Shown piece after piece: positions 8,468 to 16,176 of a stretch of 41,337 nt of DNA (its first letter is position 1; each line of letters begins with the position of its first letter). This DNA is from CAYYJM01 sp964471755 (lineage in GTDB: Bacteria > Planctomycetota > Planctomycetia > Gemmatales > Gemmataceae). A model generated the notes under the pieces. It searched no databases, was not told the DNA's origin, and was given only the letters and a program-made list of their open reading frames with translations. The translations under genes and the position numbers were made by a program. The stretch lies in contig CAYYJM010000021.1 of the NCBI GenBank assembly GCA_964471755.1, positions 1 to 41,337 of the forward strand, read 5' to 3'.

Positions 8468-8968
8468 CTATTCCTCTTCCTCGATCCAGACGGCGAGGCA
8501 TTTCTCTTCCTGCCAGAACTGTTCCAGCGTCCGCTTCGGATCGGCGACGCAGCGGATCGTCAGTGGGCTGAGGCGGACACTGATCGGGTGCGAACGCTCC
8601 CCCTGCCAGGAGCCGATGTCCACGACCTCGTGGCCTTGAAGCACCAGGCCGTGGCGCTGGAGGTACTGCTCGATCGCCGGCACCTGGAGATCGACGCCGG
8701 TCGTCGCCACGGCGTGGGGGTTGCGCAGAACCCGGGCCAGGCGGATGAGTTCTTCCAGGTCCTCGGGATGGTCGTGGAAGTGGGCGGCGTAGCTGGCGTA
8801 GTAGATCGATTCGAGGGCCTGTTCCTGCAAGACGAACTCGCCGTCAAGGACGTAGCCGACGGCCCAGTTATCGGAGCCGTACCTGCGGTCCCAGTCGCGC
8901 TGCCGACCCGTGCGCTGCTTGACGCTGCCGGCCCGGCCGATTCGACGCTCGACGACACGCCAGGGCAT
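8468..8968 (-). CDS. Unknown 166-residue soluble protein in the STAS/RelE-like operon
   Basis: I do not recognise the family. The protein is soluble, with no signal peptide or membrane segment. It has a basic N-terminus (VERRIGRAGSVKQRTGRQRDW), a tyrosine- and histidine-rich helix (SIYYASYAAHFHDHPEDLEEL), and an acidic end (VWIEEEE). The start at 8968 has GAGGAG overlapping the stop region of the upstream gene, with a 12-base gap, so the two are translationally coupled. The context suggests a partner of the RelE-like and STAS proteins, but no function can be assigned. Confidence 0.7.
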   Translation of the reverse strand: MPWRVVERRIGRAGSVKQRTGRQRDWDRRYGSDNWAVGYVLDGEFVLQEQALESIYYASYAAHFHDHPEDLEELIRLARVLRNPHAVATTGVDLQVPAIEQYLQRHGLVLQGHEVVDIGSWQGERSHPISVRLSPLTIRCVADPKRTLEQFWQEEKCLAVWIEEEE

Positions 8969-8980
8969 GGGGCTCCTCAG

Positions 8981-9343
8981 TCAAGAAGATGGCGTCTCCC
9001 GCTCGTCCGCAGGCGGCTGGCCATGCGGGTAGCTGGTGACGAACAGGAACCGTCGGACGTAGACGATACGGTGCCGTTCCGAGACGGCGTAATCGACGTT
9101 GAACATCAAGTAGGTGGCAAACTTCACATCGAGGTCGAGGTGGTGCAGGGTATAGTGGTGGTCGCCCCATTCGAGTGGTTCGTAGCCGAGTCGATACTGA
9201 ACGGTACGGGCGGTGCGGAGGAAGTCGTCCAGGATCTGGCCGCCGCATGCAACTGCCCAGACACGCCAGCGTCGCAATCGCTCGCGTTCGCTGGCGAGCA
9301 GGACGACCCGGTAGAGCGGTGGCGGGTGGGCCGGTGGGCTCAC
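8981..9343 (-). CDS. Small protein resembling the RelE/ParE toxin fold
   Basis: I place the start at the GTG at 9343, which overlaps the upstream STAS gene stop in a GTGA arrangement; the longer open frame upstream is antisense-type text lying within the STAS gene. The 120-residue product reads 'YRVVLLASERERLRRW ... DDFLRTARTVQYRLGYEPLEWGDHHYTL ... YAVSERHRIVYVRRF'. That order (helix pair, 'DPLxxGE-YxL'-like turn, beta strands ending in 'YAVxExxRxVxVxxF') resembles the RelE/ParE superfamily. Catalytic residues of RelE ribonucleases are not evident. Fold similarity is inference; toxicity is not shown. No conventional antitoxin lies beside it, and the STAS protein occupies that position. Confidence 0.6.
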   Translation of the reverse strand: MSPPAHPPPLYRVVLLASERERLRRWRVWAVACGGQILDDFLRTARTVQYRLGYEPLEWGDHHYTLHHLDLDVKFATYLMFNVDYAVSERHRIVYVRRFLFVTSYPHGQPPADERETPSS

Positions 9344-9804
9344 AGGTTCGCCTCGCGCAGGATGTCTTCGATGGATACGTTGGCTGTTCGCGCCTCGGCC
9401 AGGGCTTCCTCGGTTAGCCCCTCGTCGGGCGGGTTGGTGATCAACTGTAGCCGTTCGATTAGTTCCCCGCGCGAGGCGGCGATGACGCATCGGCGGTTGA
9501 GACCGGCACCCAGCAACAGTTCACGCAGCGAGACGTTCTCGACGAGCAGGACCAGCATGCACCAGGATTGGCCGAGCCGTCGCTCCAGCGCCATCAGGTC
9601 GCCCATGGCATGGGCCGAAATGAAGCGGACGTCGGGTAAGTTCACCACGATCGCCCGGGCGTTCGCCGTCGTCGCCGTTTCGACCAGCCCGTCCAGAGCA
9701 GCAGCGTCGAAACTCGCGTAGAGCAACTCGCCGCGCGGGCGATACGCGCGCACCGCGTCGTTCAGTTCTAGTTCCGGCTGAGCTTCGAGGGTGACAATGT
9801 TCAT
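9340..9804 (-). CDS. STAS-domain protein lacking the usual phosphorylatable serine
   Basis: The start at 9804 (MNIVTLEAQPELEL) has GAGGA seven bases upstream; the open frame extends further but without signals. The 154-residue protein is a STAS (anti-sigma antagonist-like) domain: 'ARAIVVNLPDVRFISAHAMGDLMALERRL' aligns with the SpoIIAA core. Where SpoIIAA has F-M-D-S-S-G-L-G, this protein has F-I-S-A-H-A-M-G (residues 61-68), so the phosphorylated serine is replaced by histidine. It probably works by constitutive binding rather than phospho-switching. A C-terminal tail of about 35 residues (DEGLTEEALAEARTANVS...) is charged and helical. It is first in an operon with the RelE-like and 166-residue proteins. 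Confidence 0.75.
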   Translation of the reverse strand: MNIVTLEAQPELELNDAVRAYRPRGELLYASFDAAALDGLVETATTANARAIVVNLPDVRFISAHAMGDLMALERRLGQSWCMLVLLVENVSLRELLLGAGLNRRCVIAASRGELIERLQLITNPPDEGLTEEALAEARTANVSIEDILREANL

Positions 9805-9868
9805 GGTTACTTCCTCATCTTCATTCGTGAAGTATACCACCCGCGCGAGCCCCGGAGCAATCGTCAGC

Positions 9869-10756
9869 CTAATCATCCGTCCGCAGGTCCACCCACTCCT
9901 GCACCAGCGACGACGCGCTGTCACTCGCCCCGGCCACGGCCGGCAGGAACGGGAACAGCCGCGCCTTCGTCGCCGCGTCCAGCGGCATGCCGTACTCGGA
10001 CAGCTCGAACGCCTCGACCAGCTCGACCTTGCGGCCTTCCTCCGGGCCGTAAGCCTGCACCAGCTTCTCGCGATAGCGATCGGCCAGCGGTCGAATCCGC
10101 TTCCGCATGCGCTCGGCGAGCCACGCCCGCCGCTCGGCGTCGCCAGTGGGAACCTGATCGAGCGTGCCACTGTTATACGGCAGCCACTCGTAGAACTGCG
10201 ACACGTGACAGTGCAGCATGTCCATCATCTTCTCGAACACCGAGCCGACGTCCACGACGACGTCCGGCACGAACGGGGCCGGCTTCTTGAAGTCGTCGCT
10301 GAAGCTCATGATGACCGGGTTGCGGGCCAGGTGCGGAGCATCAGGACAGATGGCCGGCACCGTGATCATGTAGGCCGCGTCCTGCACCAGCTGGGCCGTG
10401 TAGCGATGATCGGGATGGTAGTCGTTCGGCCGATGCGTCAGGATCAGGTCGGGATTGAAGCGACGGATCAGACGGATCAGGGCGAAGCGTGCCTCCAGCG
10501 TCGGTTGCAGTTCGCCATCGGGGAAGTCGAGGACCTGGTAGTCCGCGCCGACCACGGCCCCGGCGGCCTTTGCCTCGGCCCGACGGCGCTCGACGATCGC
10601 CGGCCGTCGCTGGGTCTGATGACCGCCACCGCCGTCGGTGAAGCTGATCAGCAGAACGGTATGGCCGGCCTGCGTCCACAGAGCGGTCGTACCGCTGGCC
10701 TTGATGTCCACGTCGTCCGGGTGTGCGCCAATGATCAGGATGCGTAGAGGTGCCAT
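9869..10756 (-). CDS. PIG-L/LmbE-family deacetylase
   Basis: The 295-residue protein is a PIG-L family zinc deacetylase (PF02585), cytoplasmic, acting on N-acetylglucosaminyl-type substrates. Zinc ligands are visible as AHPDD (H12, D15) and HPDH (H117), with THRPNDY before the latter. The length is longer than bacillithiol BshB1 (about 235) and no mshA/bshA neighbour is present, so no pathway is assigned. The C-terminal third (about residues 200-295) is charged and helical and lies beyond the core. The chosen ATG at 10756 gives MAPLRILIIGAHPDD; the 14 extra upstream codons are not conserved-looking. It is separated from the LRR gene by a heptamer inverted repeat. Confidence 0.85.
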   Translation of the reverse strand: MAPLRILIIGAHPDDVDIKASGTTALWTQAGHTVLLISFTDGGGGHQTQRRPAIVERRRAEAKAAGAVVGADYQVLDFPDGELQPTLEARFALIRLIRRFNPDLILTHRPNDYHPDHRYTAQLVQDAAYMITVPAICPDAPHLARNPVIMSFSDDFKKPAPFVPDVVVDVGSVFEKMMDMLHCHVSQFYEWLPYNSGTLDQVPTGDAERRAWLAERMRKRIRPLADRYREKLVQAYGPEEGRKVELVEAFELSEYGMPLDAATKARLFPFLPAVAGASDSASSLVQEWVDLRTDD

Positions 10757-10834
10757 GACTCGGTTCCGGTCGTGCGGGTGGAGTGATCGAGATGGCATTG
10801 TATCCAGGCGGGAAGGAGTTGGCCCTCACCTTTG

Positions 10835-10901
10835 GAACGATGAATGATGAACGATGAACGATGAGTCAAGCATTCCGTTCATCGTTCATCGTTCATCGTT
10901 T
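10835..10901. repeat. Inverted array of heptamer repeats at the 3' end of the LRR gene
   Basis: The left arm (10835-10864) is four units of GAACGAT-type heptamers (one variant GAATGAT). The right arm (10877-10901) is three units of GTTCATC plus a partial one. The arms are complementary: 10843-10865 pairs with 10878-10900 at 21 of 23 positions around a 12-base loop. The right arm encodes the last residues (RNDER) of the minus-strand LRR protein, so the repeat has entered the coding end. No T-run follows on either strand, so a classical terminator is not indicated. Confidence 0.75.
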
Positions 10902-12412
10902 CTGGTTTCGTTGCCTTCCAGATCGACGTGGCGGAGCTGCTTCCACAGGGGGGACGCGCTCAGGACGTCGAGACCGATCGGACCGATGTCGTTGTTGCCA
11001 AGGTCGAGATCGCGCAGGGCGGGCAGGTCGGTCAGCCGGGCCAGGGCGCGGGCGCCCTCGTCGGTCAGGCCATTGTTGCGCAGACGCAGAACGACGAGAT
11101 CCCGCATCCGGCAGGCGTGGGCCAGAGCGTTGGCTCCGACGTCGCCGACGCGGTTGCCGGTCAGGTTGAGCTGGTGCAGTCCACGCAGGGCCGGACTGTC
11201 GAGCAGGTCCCGCAGGCCAAAGGCGCGCAAGCCATTCGCGGCCAGGTGCAGCGTGCGGAGCGATCGGGGCAGCGGCGATGCGCCCAGGGCCCTGGCTCCC
11301 GCGTCGCCGATCTCCAGGCCGGTCAGGTCGAGATACTCCAGATGAGCCAGCAGCGGAGCGCGGGAGAGATGCTGCATCCCCGCCTCGCGTAGCGGATTGT
11401 GCGACAGATCGAGATGGACCAACTGGGTCAACCCCGGCGACTCGGCCAGGGCGCGAGCGGCGTTCCGGGAGATGAGCGTGCGCGCCAGCGAGAGCGTGCG
11501 GAGTTTTCGCGTCTGGCCGGAACGGGCGAATTCCTCGCCGCCTGCGTCGCCGAGGCTGTTGTCGGCCAGCTCCAGGCTTTCGAGCTGGGCCAGCAGCGGC
11601 GAACGTGCCAGGGCGCGGACGCCGGCCTCGTTCATGCCGTTGCGGTTCAATTGCAGATGCGTCAGCGCCGGCAGCTTCCGGGCCGTGGCCAGTAACTGCA
11701 CTCCGGGTGTACTCAGGACCGTGTCGTTCAGCGTGAGCACCTGGAGTGACACGAAGGCGTCACTGGCGGCGAGCGCCTCCATGCCGCTGGGGCCCAGACG
11801 GTTGCCGGACAGGCCCAGACGACGCAGTCGGCCGACTCCCGACCAGCGGGCCAGGCGGCGGATGATCTCCACGGACAGTCGGTTGCCATCGAGGACGAGC
11901 GTGTCGAGGCCGGTCAGGTGCGGCGAGGCGAGGAGGGTGCCCAGTTCGCCGTCGCCCAGGCCGCAGTCGGTCAGATCGAGGGTCGCCAGGCGGGCCAGGG
12001 CCGGACTGCCGGCCAGTCGCGTGATCTGTCCCTGAACGTCGATCAGTCGCAGGTGACGAATCGGATGGTCGCGCAGGAAGGAATCGGCCTGTCCAAGGAA
12101 AACGGTGGCGGGAAGCGTGACCTCCTCCAGCATGCCGCGACGGAACCGCCAGTGCCGCATCAGGTGGGCGTGGGGGCCGAGCCAGTCCGCGGCATACTGG
12201 CTCTGGAGACGGCCCAGTTCCTGCTGGAGTTCGACGACGCGGACATCTCCAGCCGGCAGACGTTCCACCTCACACTGCAGGCGGATGAAGTTGCCGCGGG
12301 CCTCCAGCTGAGGATCGTCCTGATCCTGGAGCCAGTCGGCGAAGATGAGCCGGAGGGCCTCGTCGTCGGGCTCGGCGGCGATGTCTTCCAGGAAGCGGGT
12401 CAGTTCGGCCAT
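10886..12412 (-). CDS. Leucine-rich-repeat protein with TIGR02996 N-terminal domain
   Basis: The 508-residue protein begins 'MAELTRFLEDIAAEPDDEALRLIFADWLQDQDDPQLEARGNFIRLQ' (given here as separate motifs FLEDIAAEPDD, FADWLQDQ and RGNFIRLQ), the TIGR02996 repeat-companion domain expanded in Gemmata. About residues 100-500 are ribonuclease-inhibitor-type LRRs of 24-29 residues ('LESLELADNSLGDAGGEEFA', 'LVHLDLSHNPLREAGM'). No signal peptide is present, so it is probably a cytoplasmic protein-interaction scaffold. A GAGGAG lies seven bases before the ATG. The C-terminus is written by a heptamer repeat. It is preceded by a strong hairpin, so it is probably transcribed separately from the Bax-inhibitor gene. 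Confidence 0.88.
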   Translation of the reverse strand: MAELTRFLEDIAAEPDDEALRLIFADWLQDQDDPQLEARGNFIRLQCEVERLPAGDVRVVELQQELGRLQSQYAADWLGPHAHLMRHWRFRRGMLEEVTLPATVFLGQADSFLRDHPIRHLRLIDVQGQITRLAGSPALARLATLDLTDCGLGDGELGTLLASPHLTGLDTLVLDGNRLSVEIIRRLARWSGVGRLRRLGLSGNRLGPSGMEALAASDAFVSLQVLTLNDTVLSTPGVQLLATARKLPALTHLQLNRNGMNEAGVRALARSPLLAQLESLELADNSLGDAGGEEFARSGQTRKLRTLSLARTLISRNAARALAESPGLTQLVHLDLSHNPLREAGMQHLSRAPLLAHLEYLDLTGLEIGDAGARALGASPLPRSLRTLHLAANGLRAFGLRDLLDSPALRGLHQLNLTGNRVGDVGANALAHACRMRDLVVLRLRNNGLTDEGARALARLTDLPALRDLDLGNNDIGPIGLDVLSASPLWKQLRHVDLEGNETRNDER

Positions 12413-12440
12413 GCCGGGGCTCCTCGTCGGGCGAGAACGG

Positions 12441-12478
12441 CACGAGGCCGTCGGACCCGCAGGTCGGACGGCCCCGTG
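12441..12478 (-). terminator. GC-rich hairpin between Bax-inhibitor and LRR genes
   Basis: Arms CACG(A)GGCCGTCGGACC (12441-12457) and GGTCGGACGGCC(C)CGTG (12462-12478) pair around a four-base loop with two mismatches. The hairpin begins 16 bases after the stop of the minus-strand Bax-inhibitor gene. It lacks a long T-run, as expected in this GC-rich genome, and is a candidate terminator. Confidence 0.5.
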
Positions 12479-12493
12479 GGTGATCGCAGCCGC

Positions 12494-13222
12494 TCAGTTG
12501 CGGTTCTGCATCGACATCACGATCTGCAAGATGTACCAGAAGAGCAGGGCCACCGAGGCGAACAGGCCCAGGGCCGCCGCCACGTACTGGTCCGGGTTGT
12601 AGTAGAGCCGGAGGTTGCTCGTCTCGTACAGGATGCTACCGGCGACCAGGGCCACCATCGCGAAGCAGAAGAACAGGCCCAGGGTAAAGCCGAAGAGAAT
12701 GCCCGCGACGATCACGCCCAGAGCCAGTAGGAAGCCGATGCTCAGGATCGGTGCCAGGAAGGAGAAATCCTTCTTGGAAACGAAGGCCGTGACCGTCAGC
12801 CCACCAAAGACCGCCAGGGTCAGAATGGCCGCCTGCTGAATCGCGCCAGGGTAGAAGTGCTGTGCGATGTACAGCAACGGCAGGAAGATGATCGCCTCGG
12901 CAACGACGAACAGGCCCAGGCCCATGTACTGCATGGTCCGCGAGGTGTTCGAGCGGGCCCACGACTGAGCGACGTAGCTGACGCCCATGAAGGCGAGCAG
13001 AACGACCAGCCAGCCCATCTGGCCGCCGCTGAACAGCAGCCGAAGAATCGGCTGGGGGTCCATCACGTTGAGCAGCACGTAGGTCAGCGCAATGAACGCC
13101 AGGATTGCGCCGGCCAGGTGCAAGTAGGTGCGCTGGATGAAGAGCGCGCGGTCGCTGCCGTACGCCGGTGCTTCCGCTTCGCGCCGCATCAGCCAACCAT
13201 CGTTGTCTCGTTCATGACGCAT
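12494..13222 (-). CDS. Bax inhibitor-1/YccA family membrane protein
   Basis: The 242-residue protein has a cytosolic N-terminus of about 28 residues, then seven hydrophobic segments and no signal peptide, as in the BI-1/TMBIM family (PF01027). Recognisable text includes 'RTYLHLAGAILAFIALTYVLL', 'NTSRTMQYMGLGLFVVAEA', 'FGGLTVTAFVSKKDFSFL' and 'SNLRLYYNPDQYVAAAL' (motifs given in part). Family members act as pH-gated calcium leak channels or protease modulators in the inner membrane; the bacterial role is unsettled. AAGGAG lies upstream of the ATG at 13222. It follows the sigma/anti-sigma genes in the same direction with a 113-base gap, and could belong to their regulon. Confidence 0.9.
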   Translation of the reverse strand: MRHERDNDGWLMRREAEAPAYGSDRALFIQRTYLHLAGAILAFIALTYVLLNVMDPQPILRLLFSGGQMGWLVVLLAFMGVSYVAQSWARSNTSRTMQYMGLGLFVVAEAIIFLPLLYIAQHFYPGAIQQAAILTLAVFGGLTVTAFVSKKDFSFLAPILSIGFLLALGVIVAGILFGFTLGLFFCFAMVALVAGSILYETSNLRLYYNPDQYVAAALGLFASVALLFWYILQIVMSMQNRN

Positions 13223-13335
13223 ACCGTGGGCTCTCCTTGGTTATCGGGTGGAATTCATCGGGTAGTATGCCGTCTGTTCGACGGCTCGTCCACGTCATTC
13301 TAGCCACCGAACTGTACTTCGGAATCGGCGGCCGA

Positions 13336-13881
13336 TCATTTCTCGTGCCGGTGCGATAATTCGAGAAGATTTTCGTAGCGGAGCCGAACGTCGCGATCGA
13401 CCTGATCGCGGCTCCGGGCCAGGGCGTCGCGGGTGAGGGACAGTTCGCGTTCGAGACGCTCGGCCTTCAGTTGCAGGACGGCGAGGTCCAGTTCGACCAG
13501 CTCGCGAGCCAGGGTCTTCAGGCGGTTCTGGGCCGAGATCGGCGGGCTGGCGGCTCCCGTGGCCAGGCGTGCCACCTGGGCGGCGGCGAGTTGCTCGGCC
13601 TTCCAGATCCGCAGTTCGAGGTTGTAGCGGGCCGGATCGCCCTGCAACTCGGCCAGCAGTTCGGTCGCCTGGAAGATGCCGCGGATCTCCCGCTCGTACT
13701 GCACCAGGGCGGCCTTCTTCAGGTCGTCGAGCAGGGGCAGCAACTCGGGCAGATGCTTGCCGACGAAATGCCGGGCGGCCGCCTCGCGTTCCTCGGTGAA
13801 ACGCGGCAAGGGGCGTGCGGCCGGGCTGTCAGCCAGGCTCGCCAGCGGTGCCAGGACCAGGATCAGGGACAGAAAACGCAT
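13336..13881 (-). CDS. Secreted helical protein downstream of anti-sigma factor
   Basis: The 181-residue product has a signal peptide (MRFLSLILVLAPLASLADS) and then nearly continuous charged helix, for example 'LLPLLDDLKKAALVQYEREIRGIF', 'RLKTLARELVELDLAVLQLKAERLERELSL' and 'RSRDQVDRDVRLRYENLL' (quoted in part), indicating a coiled coil. No family is recognised. The layout resembles CpxP/Spy-type periplasmic helical proteins beside stress sigma factors, but no LTxxQ motif is present. GGGAGG precedes the start. It is 27 bases after the anti-sigma gene and therefore probably the third gene of the sigma operon. A role as a periplasmic partner of the anti-sigma factor is inference only. Confidence 0.7.
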   Translation of the reverse strand: MRFLSLILVLAPLASLADSPAARPLPRFTEEREAAARHFVGKHLPELLPLLDDLKKAALVQYEREIRGIFQATELLAELQGDPARYNLELRIWKAEQLAAAQVARLATGAASPPISAQNRLKTLARELVELDLAVLQLKAERLERELSLTRDALARSRDQVDRDVRLRYENLLELSHRHEK

Positions 13882-13908
13882 GTGTCGGCCTCCCTGGACA
13901 CTCGCGGA

Positions 13909-14523
13909 TCAGGGCATCACGGGCCCATCCGATTGCAGGTACGCCGTGGCGTCGGGCCGACCCGGTCGGATCACGTCCTGCTTGAGCCGGCGGGCCTGCT
14001 CCTCCTCGACCGCCTTGACGAGGTGGTCGCCGCGCGGCAACTCGGACCAGAATCGGGCCAGGTTCTTCGGATCGCTGGCCCCCTCCGGTATGTTCGTGAC
14101 CAGCGGTGCCGATGGCAACTCCGGAAGCGCCTGCCGCTCGACGATCGTCGGAACGACGGACGCCGGTCGGGGCAGCATCCAGACTCCGACAGCGAGAACC
14201 GCCACCACGGCCAGGCCGGCCAGGCCCCAGCGAACCGGCGGCCGGATCGCGGCGGCCGTCCGCTTCAGCCAGGCCCACACGGGGTTGGGACTCAGCCGAC
14301 GGATCACCTCTCGGCGGTAGGCCGGATCGGGACGCAGGGCGGCCGGATCGGGGCCGAGGTCGGTCTGGACGGCGGCGACCAGAGCATCGCGCGCGGCCTG
14401 GTCGAGGGCCAGACGGTCCTCAAAGGCGGCGGCCTCCGTGGCGTCGAGTTCGCCACGCGTGTAGGCGCGAGCCCACTCGGCCAGGTGCCGCAGGGTTGCG
14501 TTCGCTTCGGATCGTTCAGCCAT
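13909..14523 (-). CDS. Membrane-anchored anti-sigma factor partner
   Basis: The ATG at 14523 overlaps the sigma factor stop by eight bases (ATGGCTGA), so translation is coupled. The 204-residue protein has a cytoplasmic N-terminal helical domain (about 1-95: 'LRHLAEWARAYTRGELDATEAAAFEDRLA'), one membrane segment at about 99-117 and a periplasmic C-terminus of about 85 residues. No zinc-binding HxxxCxxC motif is visible, so it is a non-ZAS anti-sigma factor. The inference rests on gene order and topology, which fit ECF partners well. The 14 extra upstream codons would lie inside the sigma gene and are not favoured. Confidence 0.75.
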   Translation of the reverse strand: MAERSEANATLRHLAEWARAYTRGELDATEAAAFEDRLALDQAARDALVAAVQTDLGPDPAALRPDPAYRREVIRRLSPNPVWAWLKRTAAAIRPPVRWGLAGLAVVAVLAVGVWMLPRPASVVPTIVERQALPELPSAPLVTNIPEGASDPKNLARFWSELPRGDHLVKAVEEEQARRLKQDVIRPGRPDATAYLQSDGPVMP

Positions 14524-15055
14524 GTTCGTTCCCCCACAGCAAACGCAGACGTTTGATGGCTTCATGCATCCGGGCCAGCACGGTGTTCAGCGGGCAGCCC
14601 AGAAGGCGAGCGATCTCGGCGAAGCGTTTCCCCTCGCTTCGCTGGCGGACCACTTCCTGCTGGGCCGGAGAGAGCTGGGCGACCAGATCGGCCAGGCGGC
14701 GCTGCTCGTCGTGGGCGGCCGCCTGCTCCAGCGGTCCAGGCCGGGGGTCGTCCACGGCGGCATCGACCAGGGGCGTCGTTCGGGCTCGCTTGCCCTGACG
14801 GCGAAGAAGCATCGCCTGATGATAGGCCACCGTGAAGAGCCAGCCGCGGAGGTGATCCGGATCGACCTCCTCGAGGCGTTCCAGAGCGCGGACGAAGGTC
14901 TCTTGCAGGGCGTCCTCGGCCTGGTGCGGATCGCGCAGCAGGCCGAGCAGGAACTGGTAGAGCGGAACCTCGTAACGGGCCAGGAGATCCTCCAGAGCGG
15001 CGGAGTCTCCGTCGCGGAAGCGGCTCAACAGCAGCGCGTCCGACTGGTCCGCCAT
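14516..15055 (-). CDS. ECF-type RNA polymerase sigma factor
   Basis: The 179-residue protein has region 2 ('LLSRFRDGDSAALEDLLARYEVPLYQFL', 'AEDALQETFVRALERLEE', 'LRGWLFTVAYHQAMLLRRQ') and region 4 ('LSPAQQEVVRQRSEGKRFAEIARLLGCPLNTVLARMHEAIKRLR', quoted in part) with no region 3, the ECF layout. It directs transcription of a small stress regulon, controlled by the overlapping anti-sigma gene. 'FAEIARLLGCPLNTVLARM' is the region 4.2 helix-turn-helix. GGAGG lies 13 bases upstream of the ATG, unusually far. It heads the sigma - anti-sigma - secreted helical protein set, with the Bax-inhibitor gene next. Confidence 0.92.
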   Translation of the reverse strand: MADQSDALLLSRFRDGDSAALEDLLARYEVPLYQFLLGLLRDPHQAEDALQETFVRALERLEEVDPDHLRGWLFTVAYHQAMLLRRQGKRARTTPLVDAAVDDPRPGPLEQAAAHDEQRRLADLVAQLSPAQQEVVRQRSEGKRFAEIARLLGCPLNTVLARMHEAIKRLRLLWGNEHG

Positions 15056-15125
15056 GAATCGTCCCGGGCCTCCAGGTTGAGGATGGGTGTCCCTCCTCTT
15101 ATTGGAGCCGAACCCGGCCGGAAGG

Positions 15126-15977
15126 TCAACGGGACGTCTCCGGTTTCTGGACCGGCTCGATCGTTTTGCTCTCGATGATCGGCGGCAGCAGTCGGGGGCC
15201 AGAGGACGCTTTCGGGGCTGGCTCCGGGGTGTCGTTGTAGTAGGTGACCGGGATCACGCGAGAGCGCAGGAGCGACTTCGGCGCTGGGCCGGCCGGTTGG
15301 TTCGCCTCGACGATCGGGGGCAACAACTGCGAGCGGCTACGGCTCGCCTGTGGGGGTTCTGCTGTTTCCACGCGGGAAAGCGGCGGCTCCCTGGTGGAGA
15401 CCGGCGGCGCGGTCGTGGGGATCGGCACGATCGTGGAGATCGGCGGCGCAGGCCGGGACACGGGAGGCTCCGTCGTCGAGATCGGCACCTCGGGCTGGGA
15501 CACCGGCGGCTCAATCTGGACCGGAATGGATCGGGTGTCCGACGGCGGCATCAGGTCCAGGCTGTGGATGGTCGGCGGCGGCGGAGCGAGGTTCGGCAGC
15601 GCGTTCGGGATGTACGTCTCCCGGCGGAACTTCTGGGGCTCTTCGCGGAGCCGCTCAGGCTTGTTGGTCTTTCCGGGCAGCTCATAGAACATCGCCGGCG
15701 GCGGAGAGTTAGCCGGGAGCTGTGGCGCGAAGGTGGGGAAGGTCGGCGGAGTCCACGGCGTCCTCCCCTGGTACGTCCCGGCACCGCAGGCCGGCGGCGT
15801 TGCCAGAACCTGGACGCTCGGGTCGGCTGAGCCACACTGCGGACACGCGGCCGTGCCACCCGAGCCGGCATTCGAGGACCTTCCCGCCGTGTAGACATCG
15901 CAGTGCCTGTACCCGTAGCCACCGGCACATCCCACGGCGAACAGCACGGATAGACCGACAATCCAGACCGGTTTCAC
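15126..15977 (-). CDS. Proline-rich repeat-containing putative lipoprotein
   Basis: The 283-residue product starts at a GTG (15977) with GGAGG eight bases upstream. The N-terminus, 'MKPVWIVGLSVLFAVGC', ends in a lipobox-like AVGC, so C17 is probably lipidated. Residues 18-60 are Gly/Cys-rich (RHCDV, CPQCG), which could form disulfides. The rest is low-complexity Pro/Ser/Thr/Glu text with repeated units of 'PPVS.P..PIST' and two copies of 'LLPPI(V/I)E', probably unstructured and spanning the periplasm or cell wall. No family is recognised. The low-complexity region makes the exact C-terminal repeat count a likely site of variation. Confidence 0.65.
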   Translation of the reverse strand: MKPVWIVGLSVLFAVGCAGGYGYRHCDVYTAGRSSNAGSGGTAACPQCGSADPSVQVLATPPACGAGTYQGRTPWTPPTFPTFAPQLPANSPPPAMFYELPGKTNKPERLREEPQKFRRETYIPNALPNLAPPPPTIHSLDLMPPSDTRSIPVQIEPPVSQPEVPISTTEPPVSRPAPPISTIVPIPTTAPPVSTREPPLSRVETAEPPQASRSRSQLLPPIVEANQPAGPAPKSLLRSRVIPVTYYNDTPEPAPKASSGPRLLPPIIESKTIEPVQKPETSR

Positions 15978-16085
15978 AACGATTCCCTCCGTGGGCGTTG
16001 GACGTTGCCGGGCGAGCGGGCGCCGTTGCTCTCGCTACCACGCATCCACCCCTCCCGGGCGGCTTCACCCCTTTTATCGGCTTGA

Positions 16086-16133
16086 CCGGTCTGCGCGGAC
16101 CACGGATTCTGCTCCGATCCGCGCAGGGACCGG
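16086..16133 (-). terminator. Hairpin after the AsmA-like gene
   Basis: CTGCGCGGA (16091-16099) pairs with TCCGCGCAG (16118-16126), extended by CCGGT with ACCGG (16129-16133) across a two-base bulge. It lies 44 bases beyond the stop of the minus-strand AsmA-like gene and upstream of the proline-rich lipoprotein. There is no long T-run. It is a candidate terminator or leader structure. The rest of the 199-base gap shows no gene. Confidence 0.45.
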
Positions 16134-16176
16134 AATCGAGGTGATTTCTCTCATCTTCGGGAGTTACCCGGCCGCT

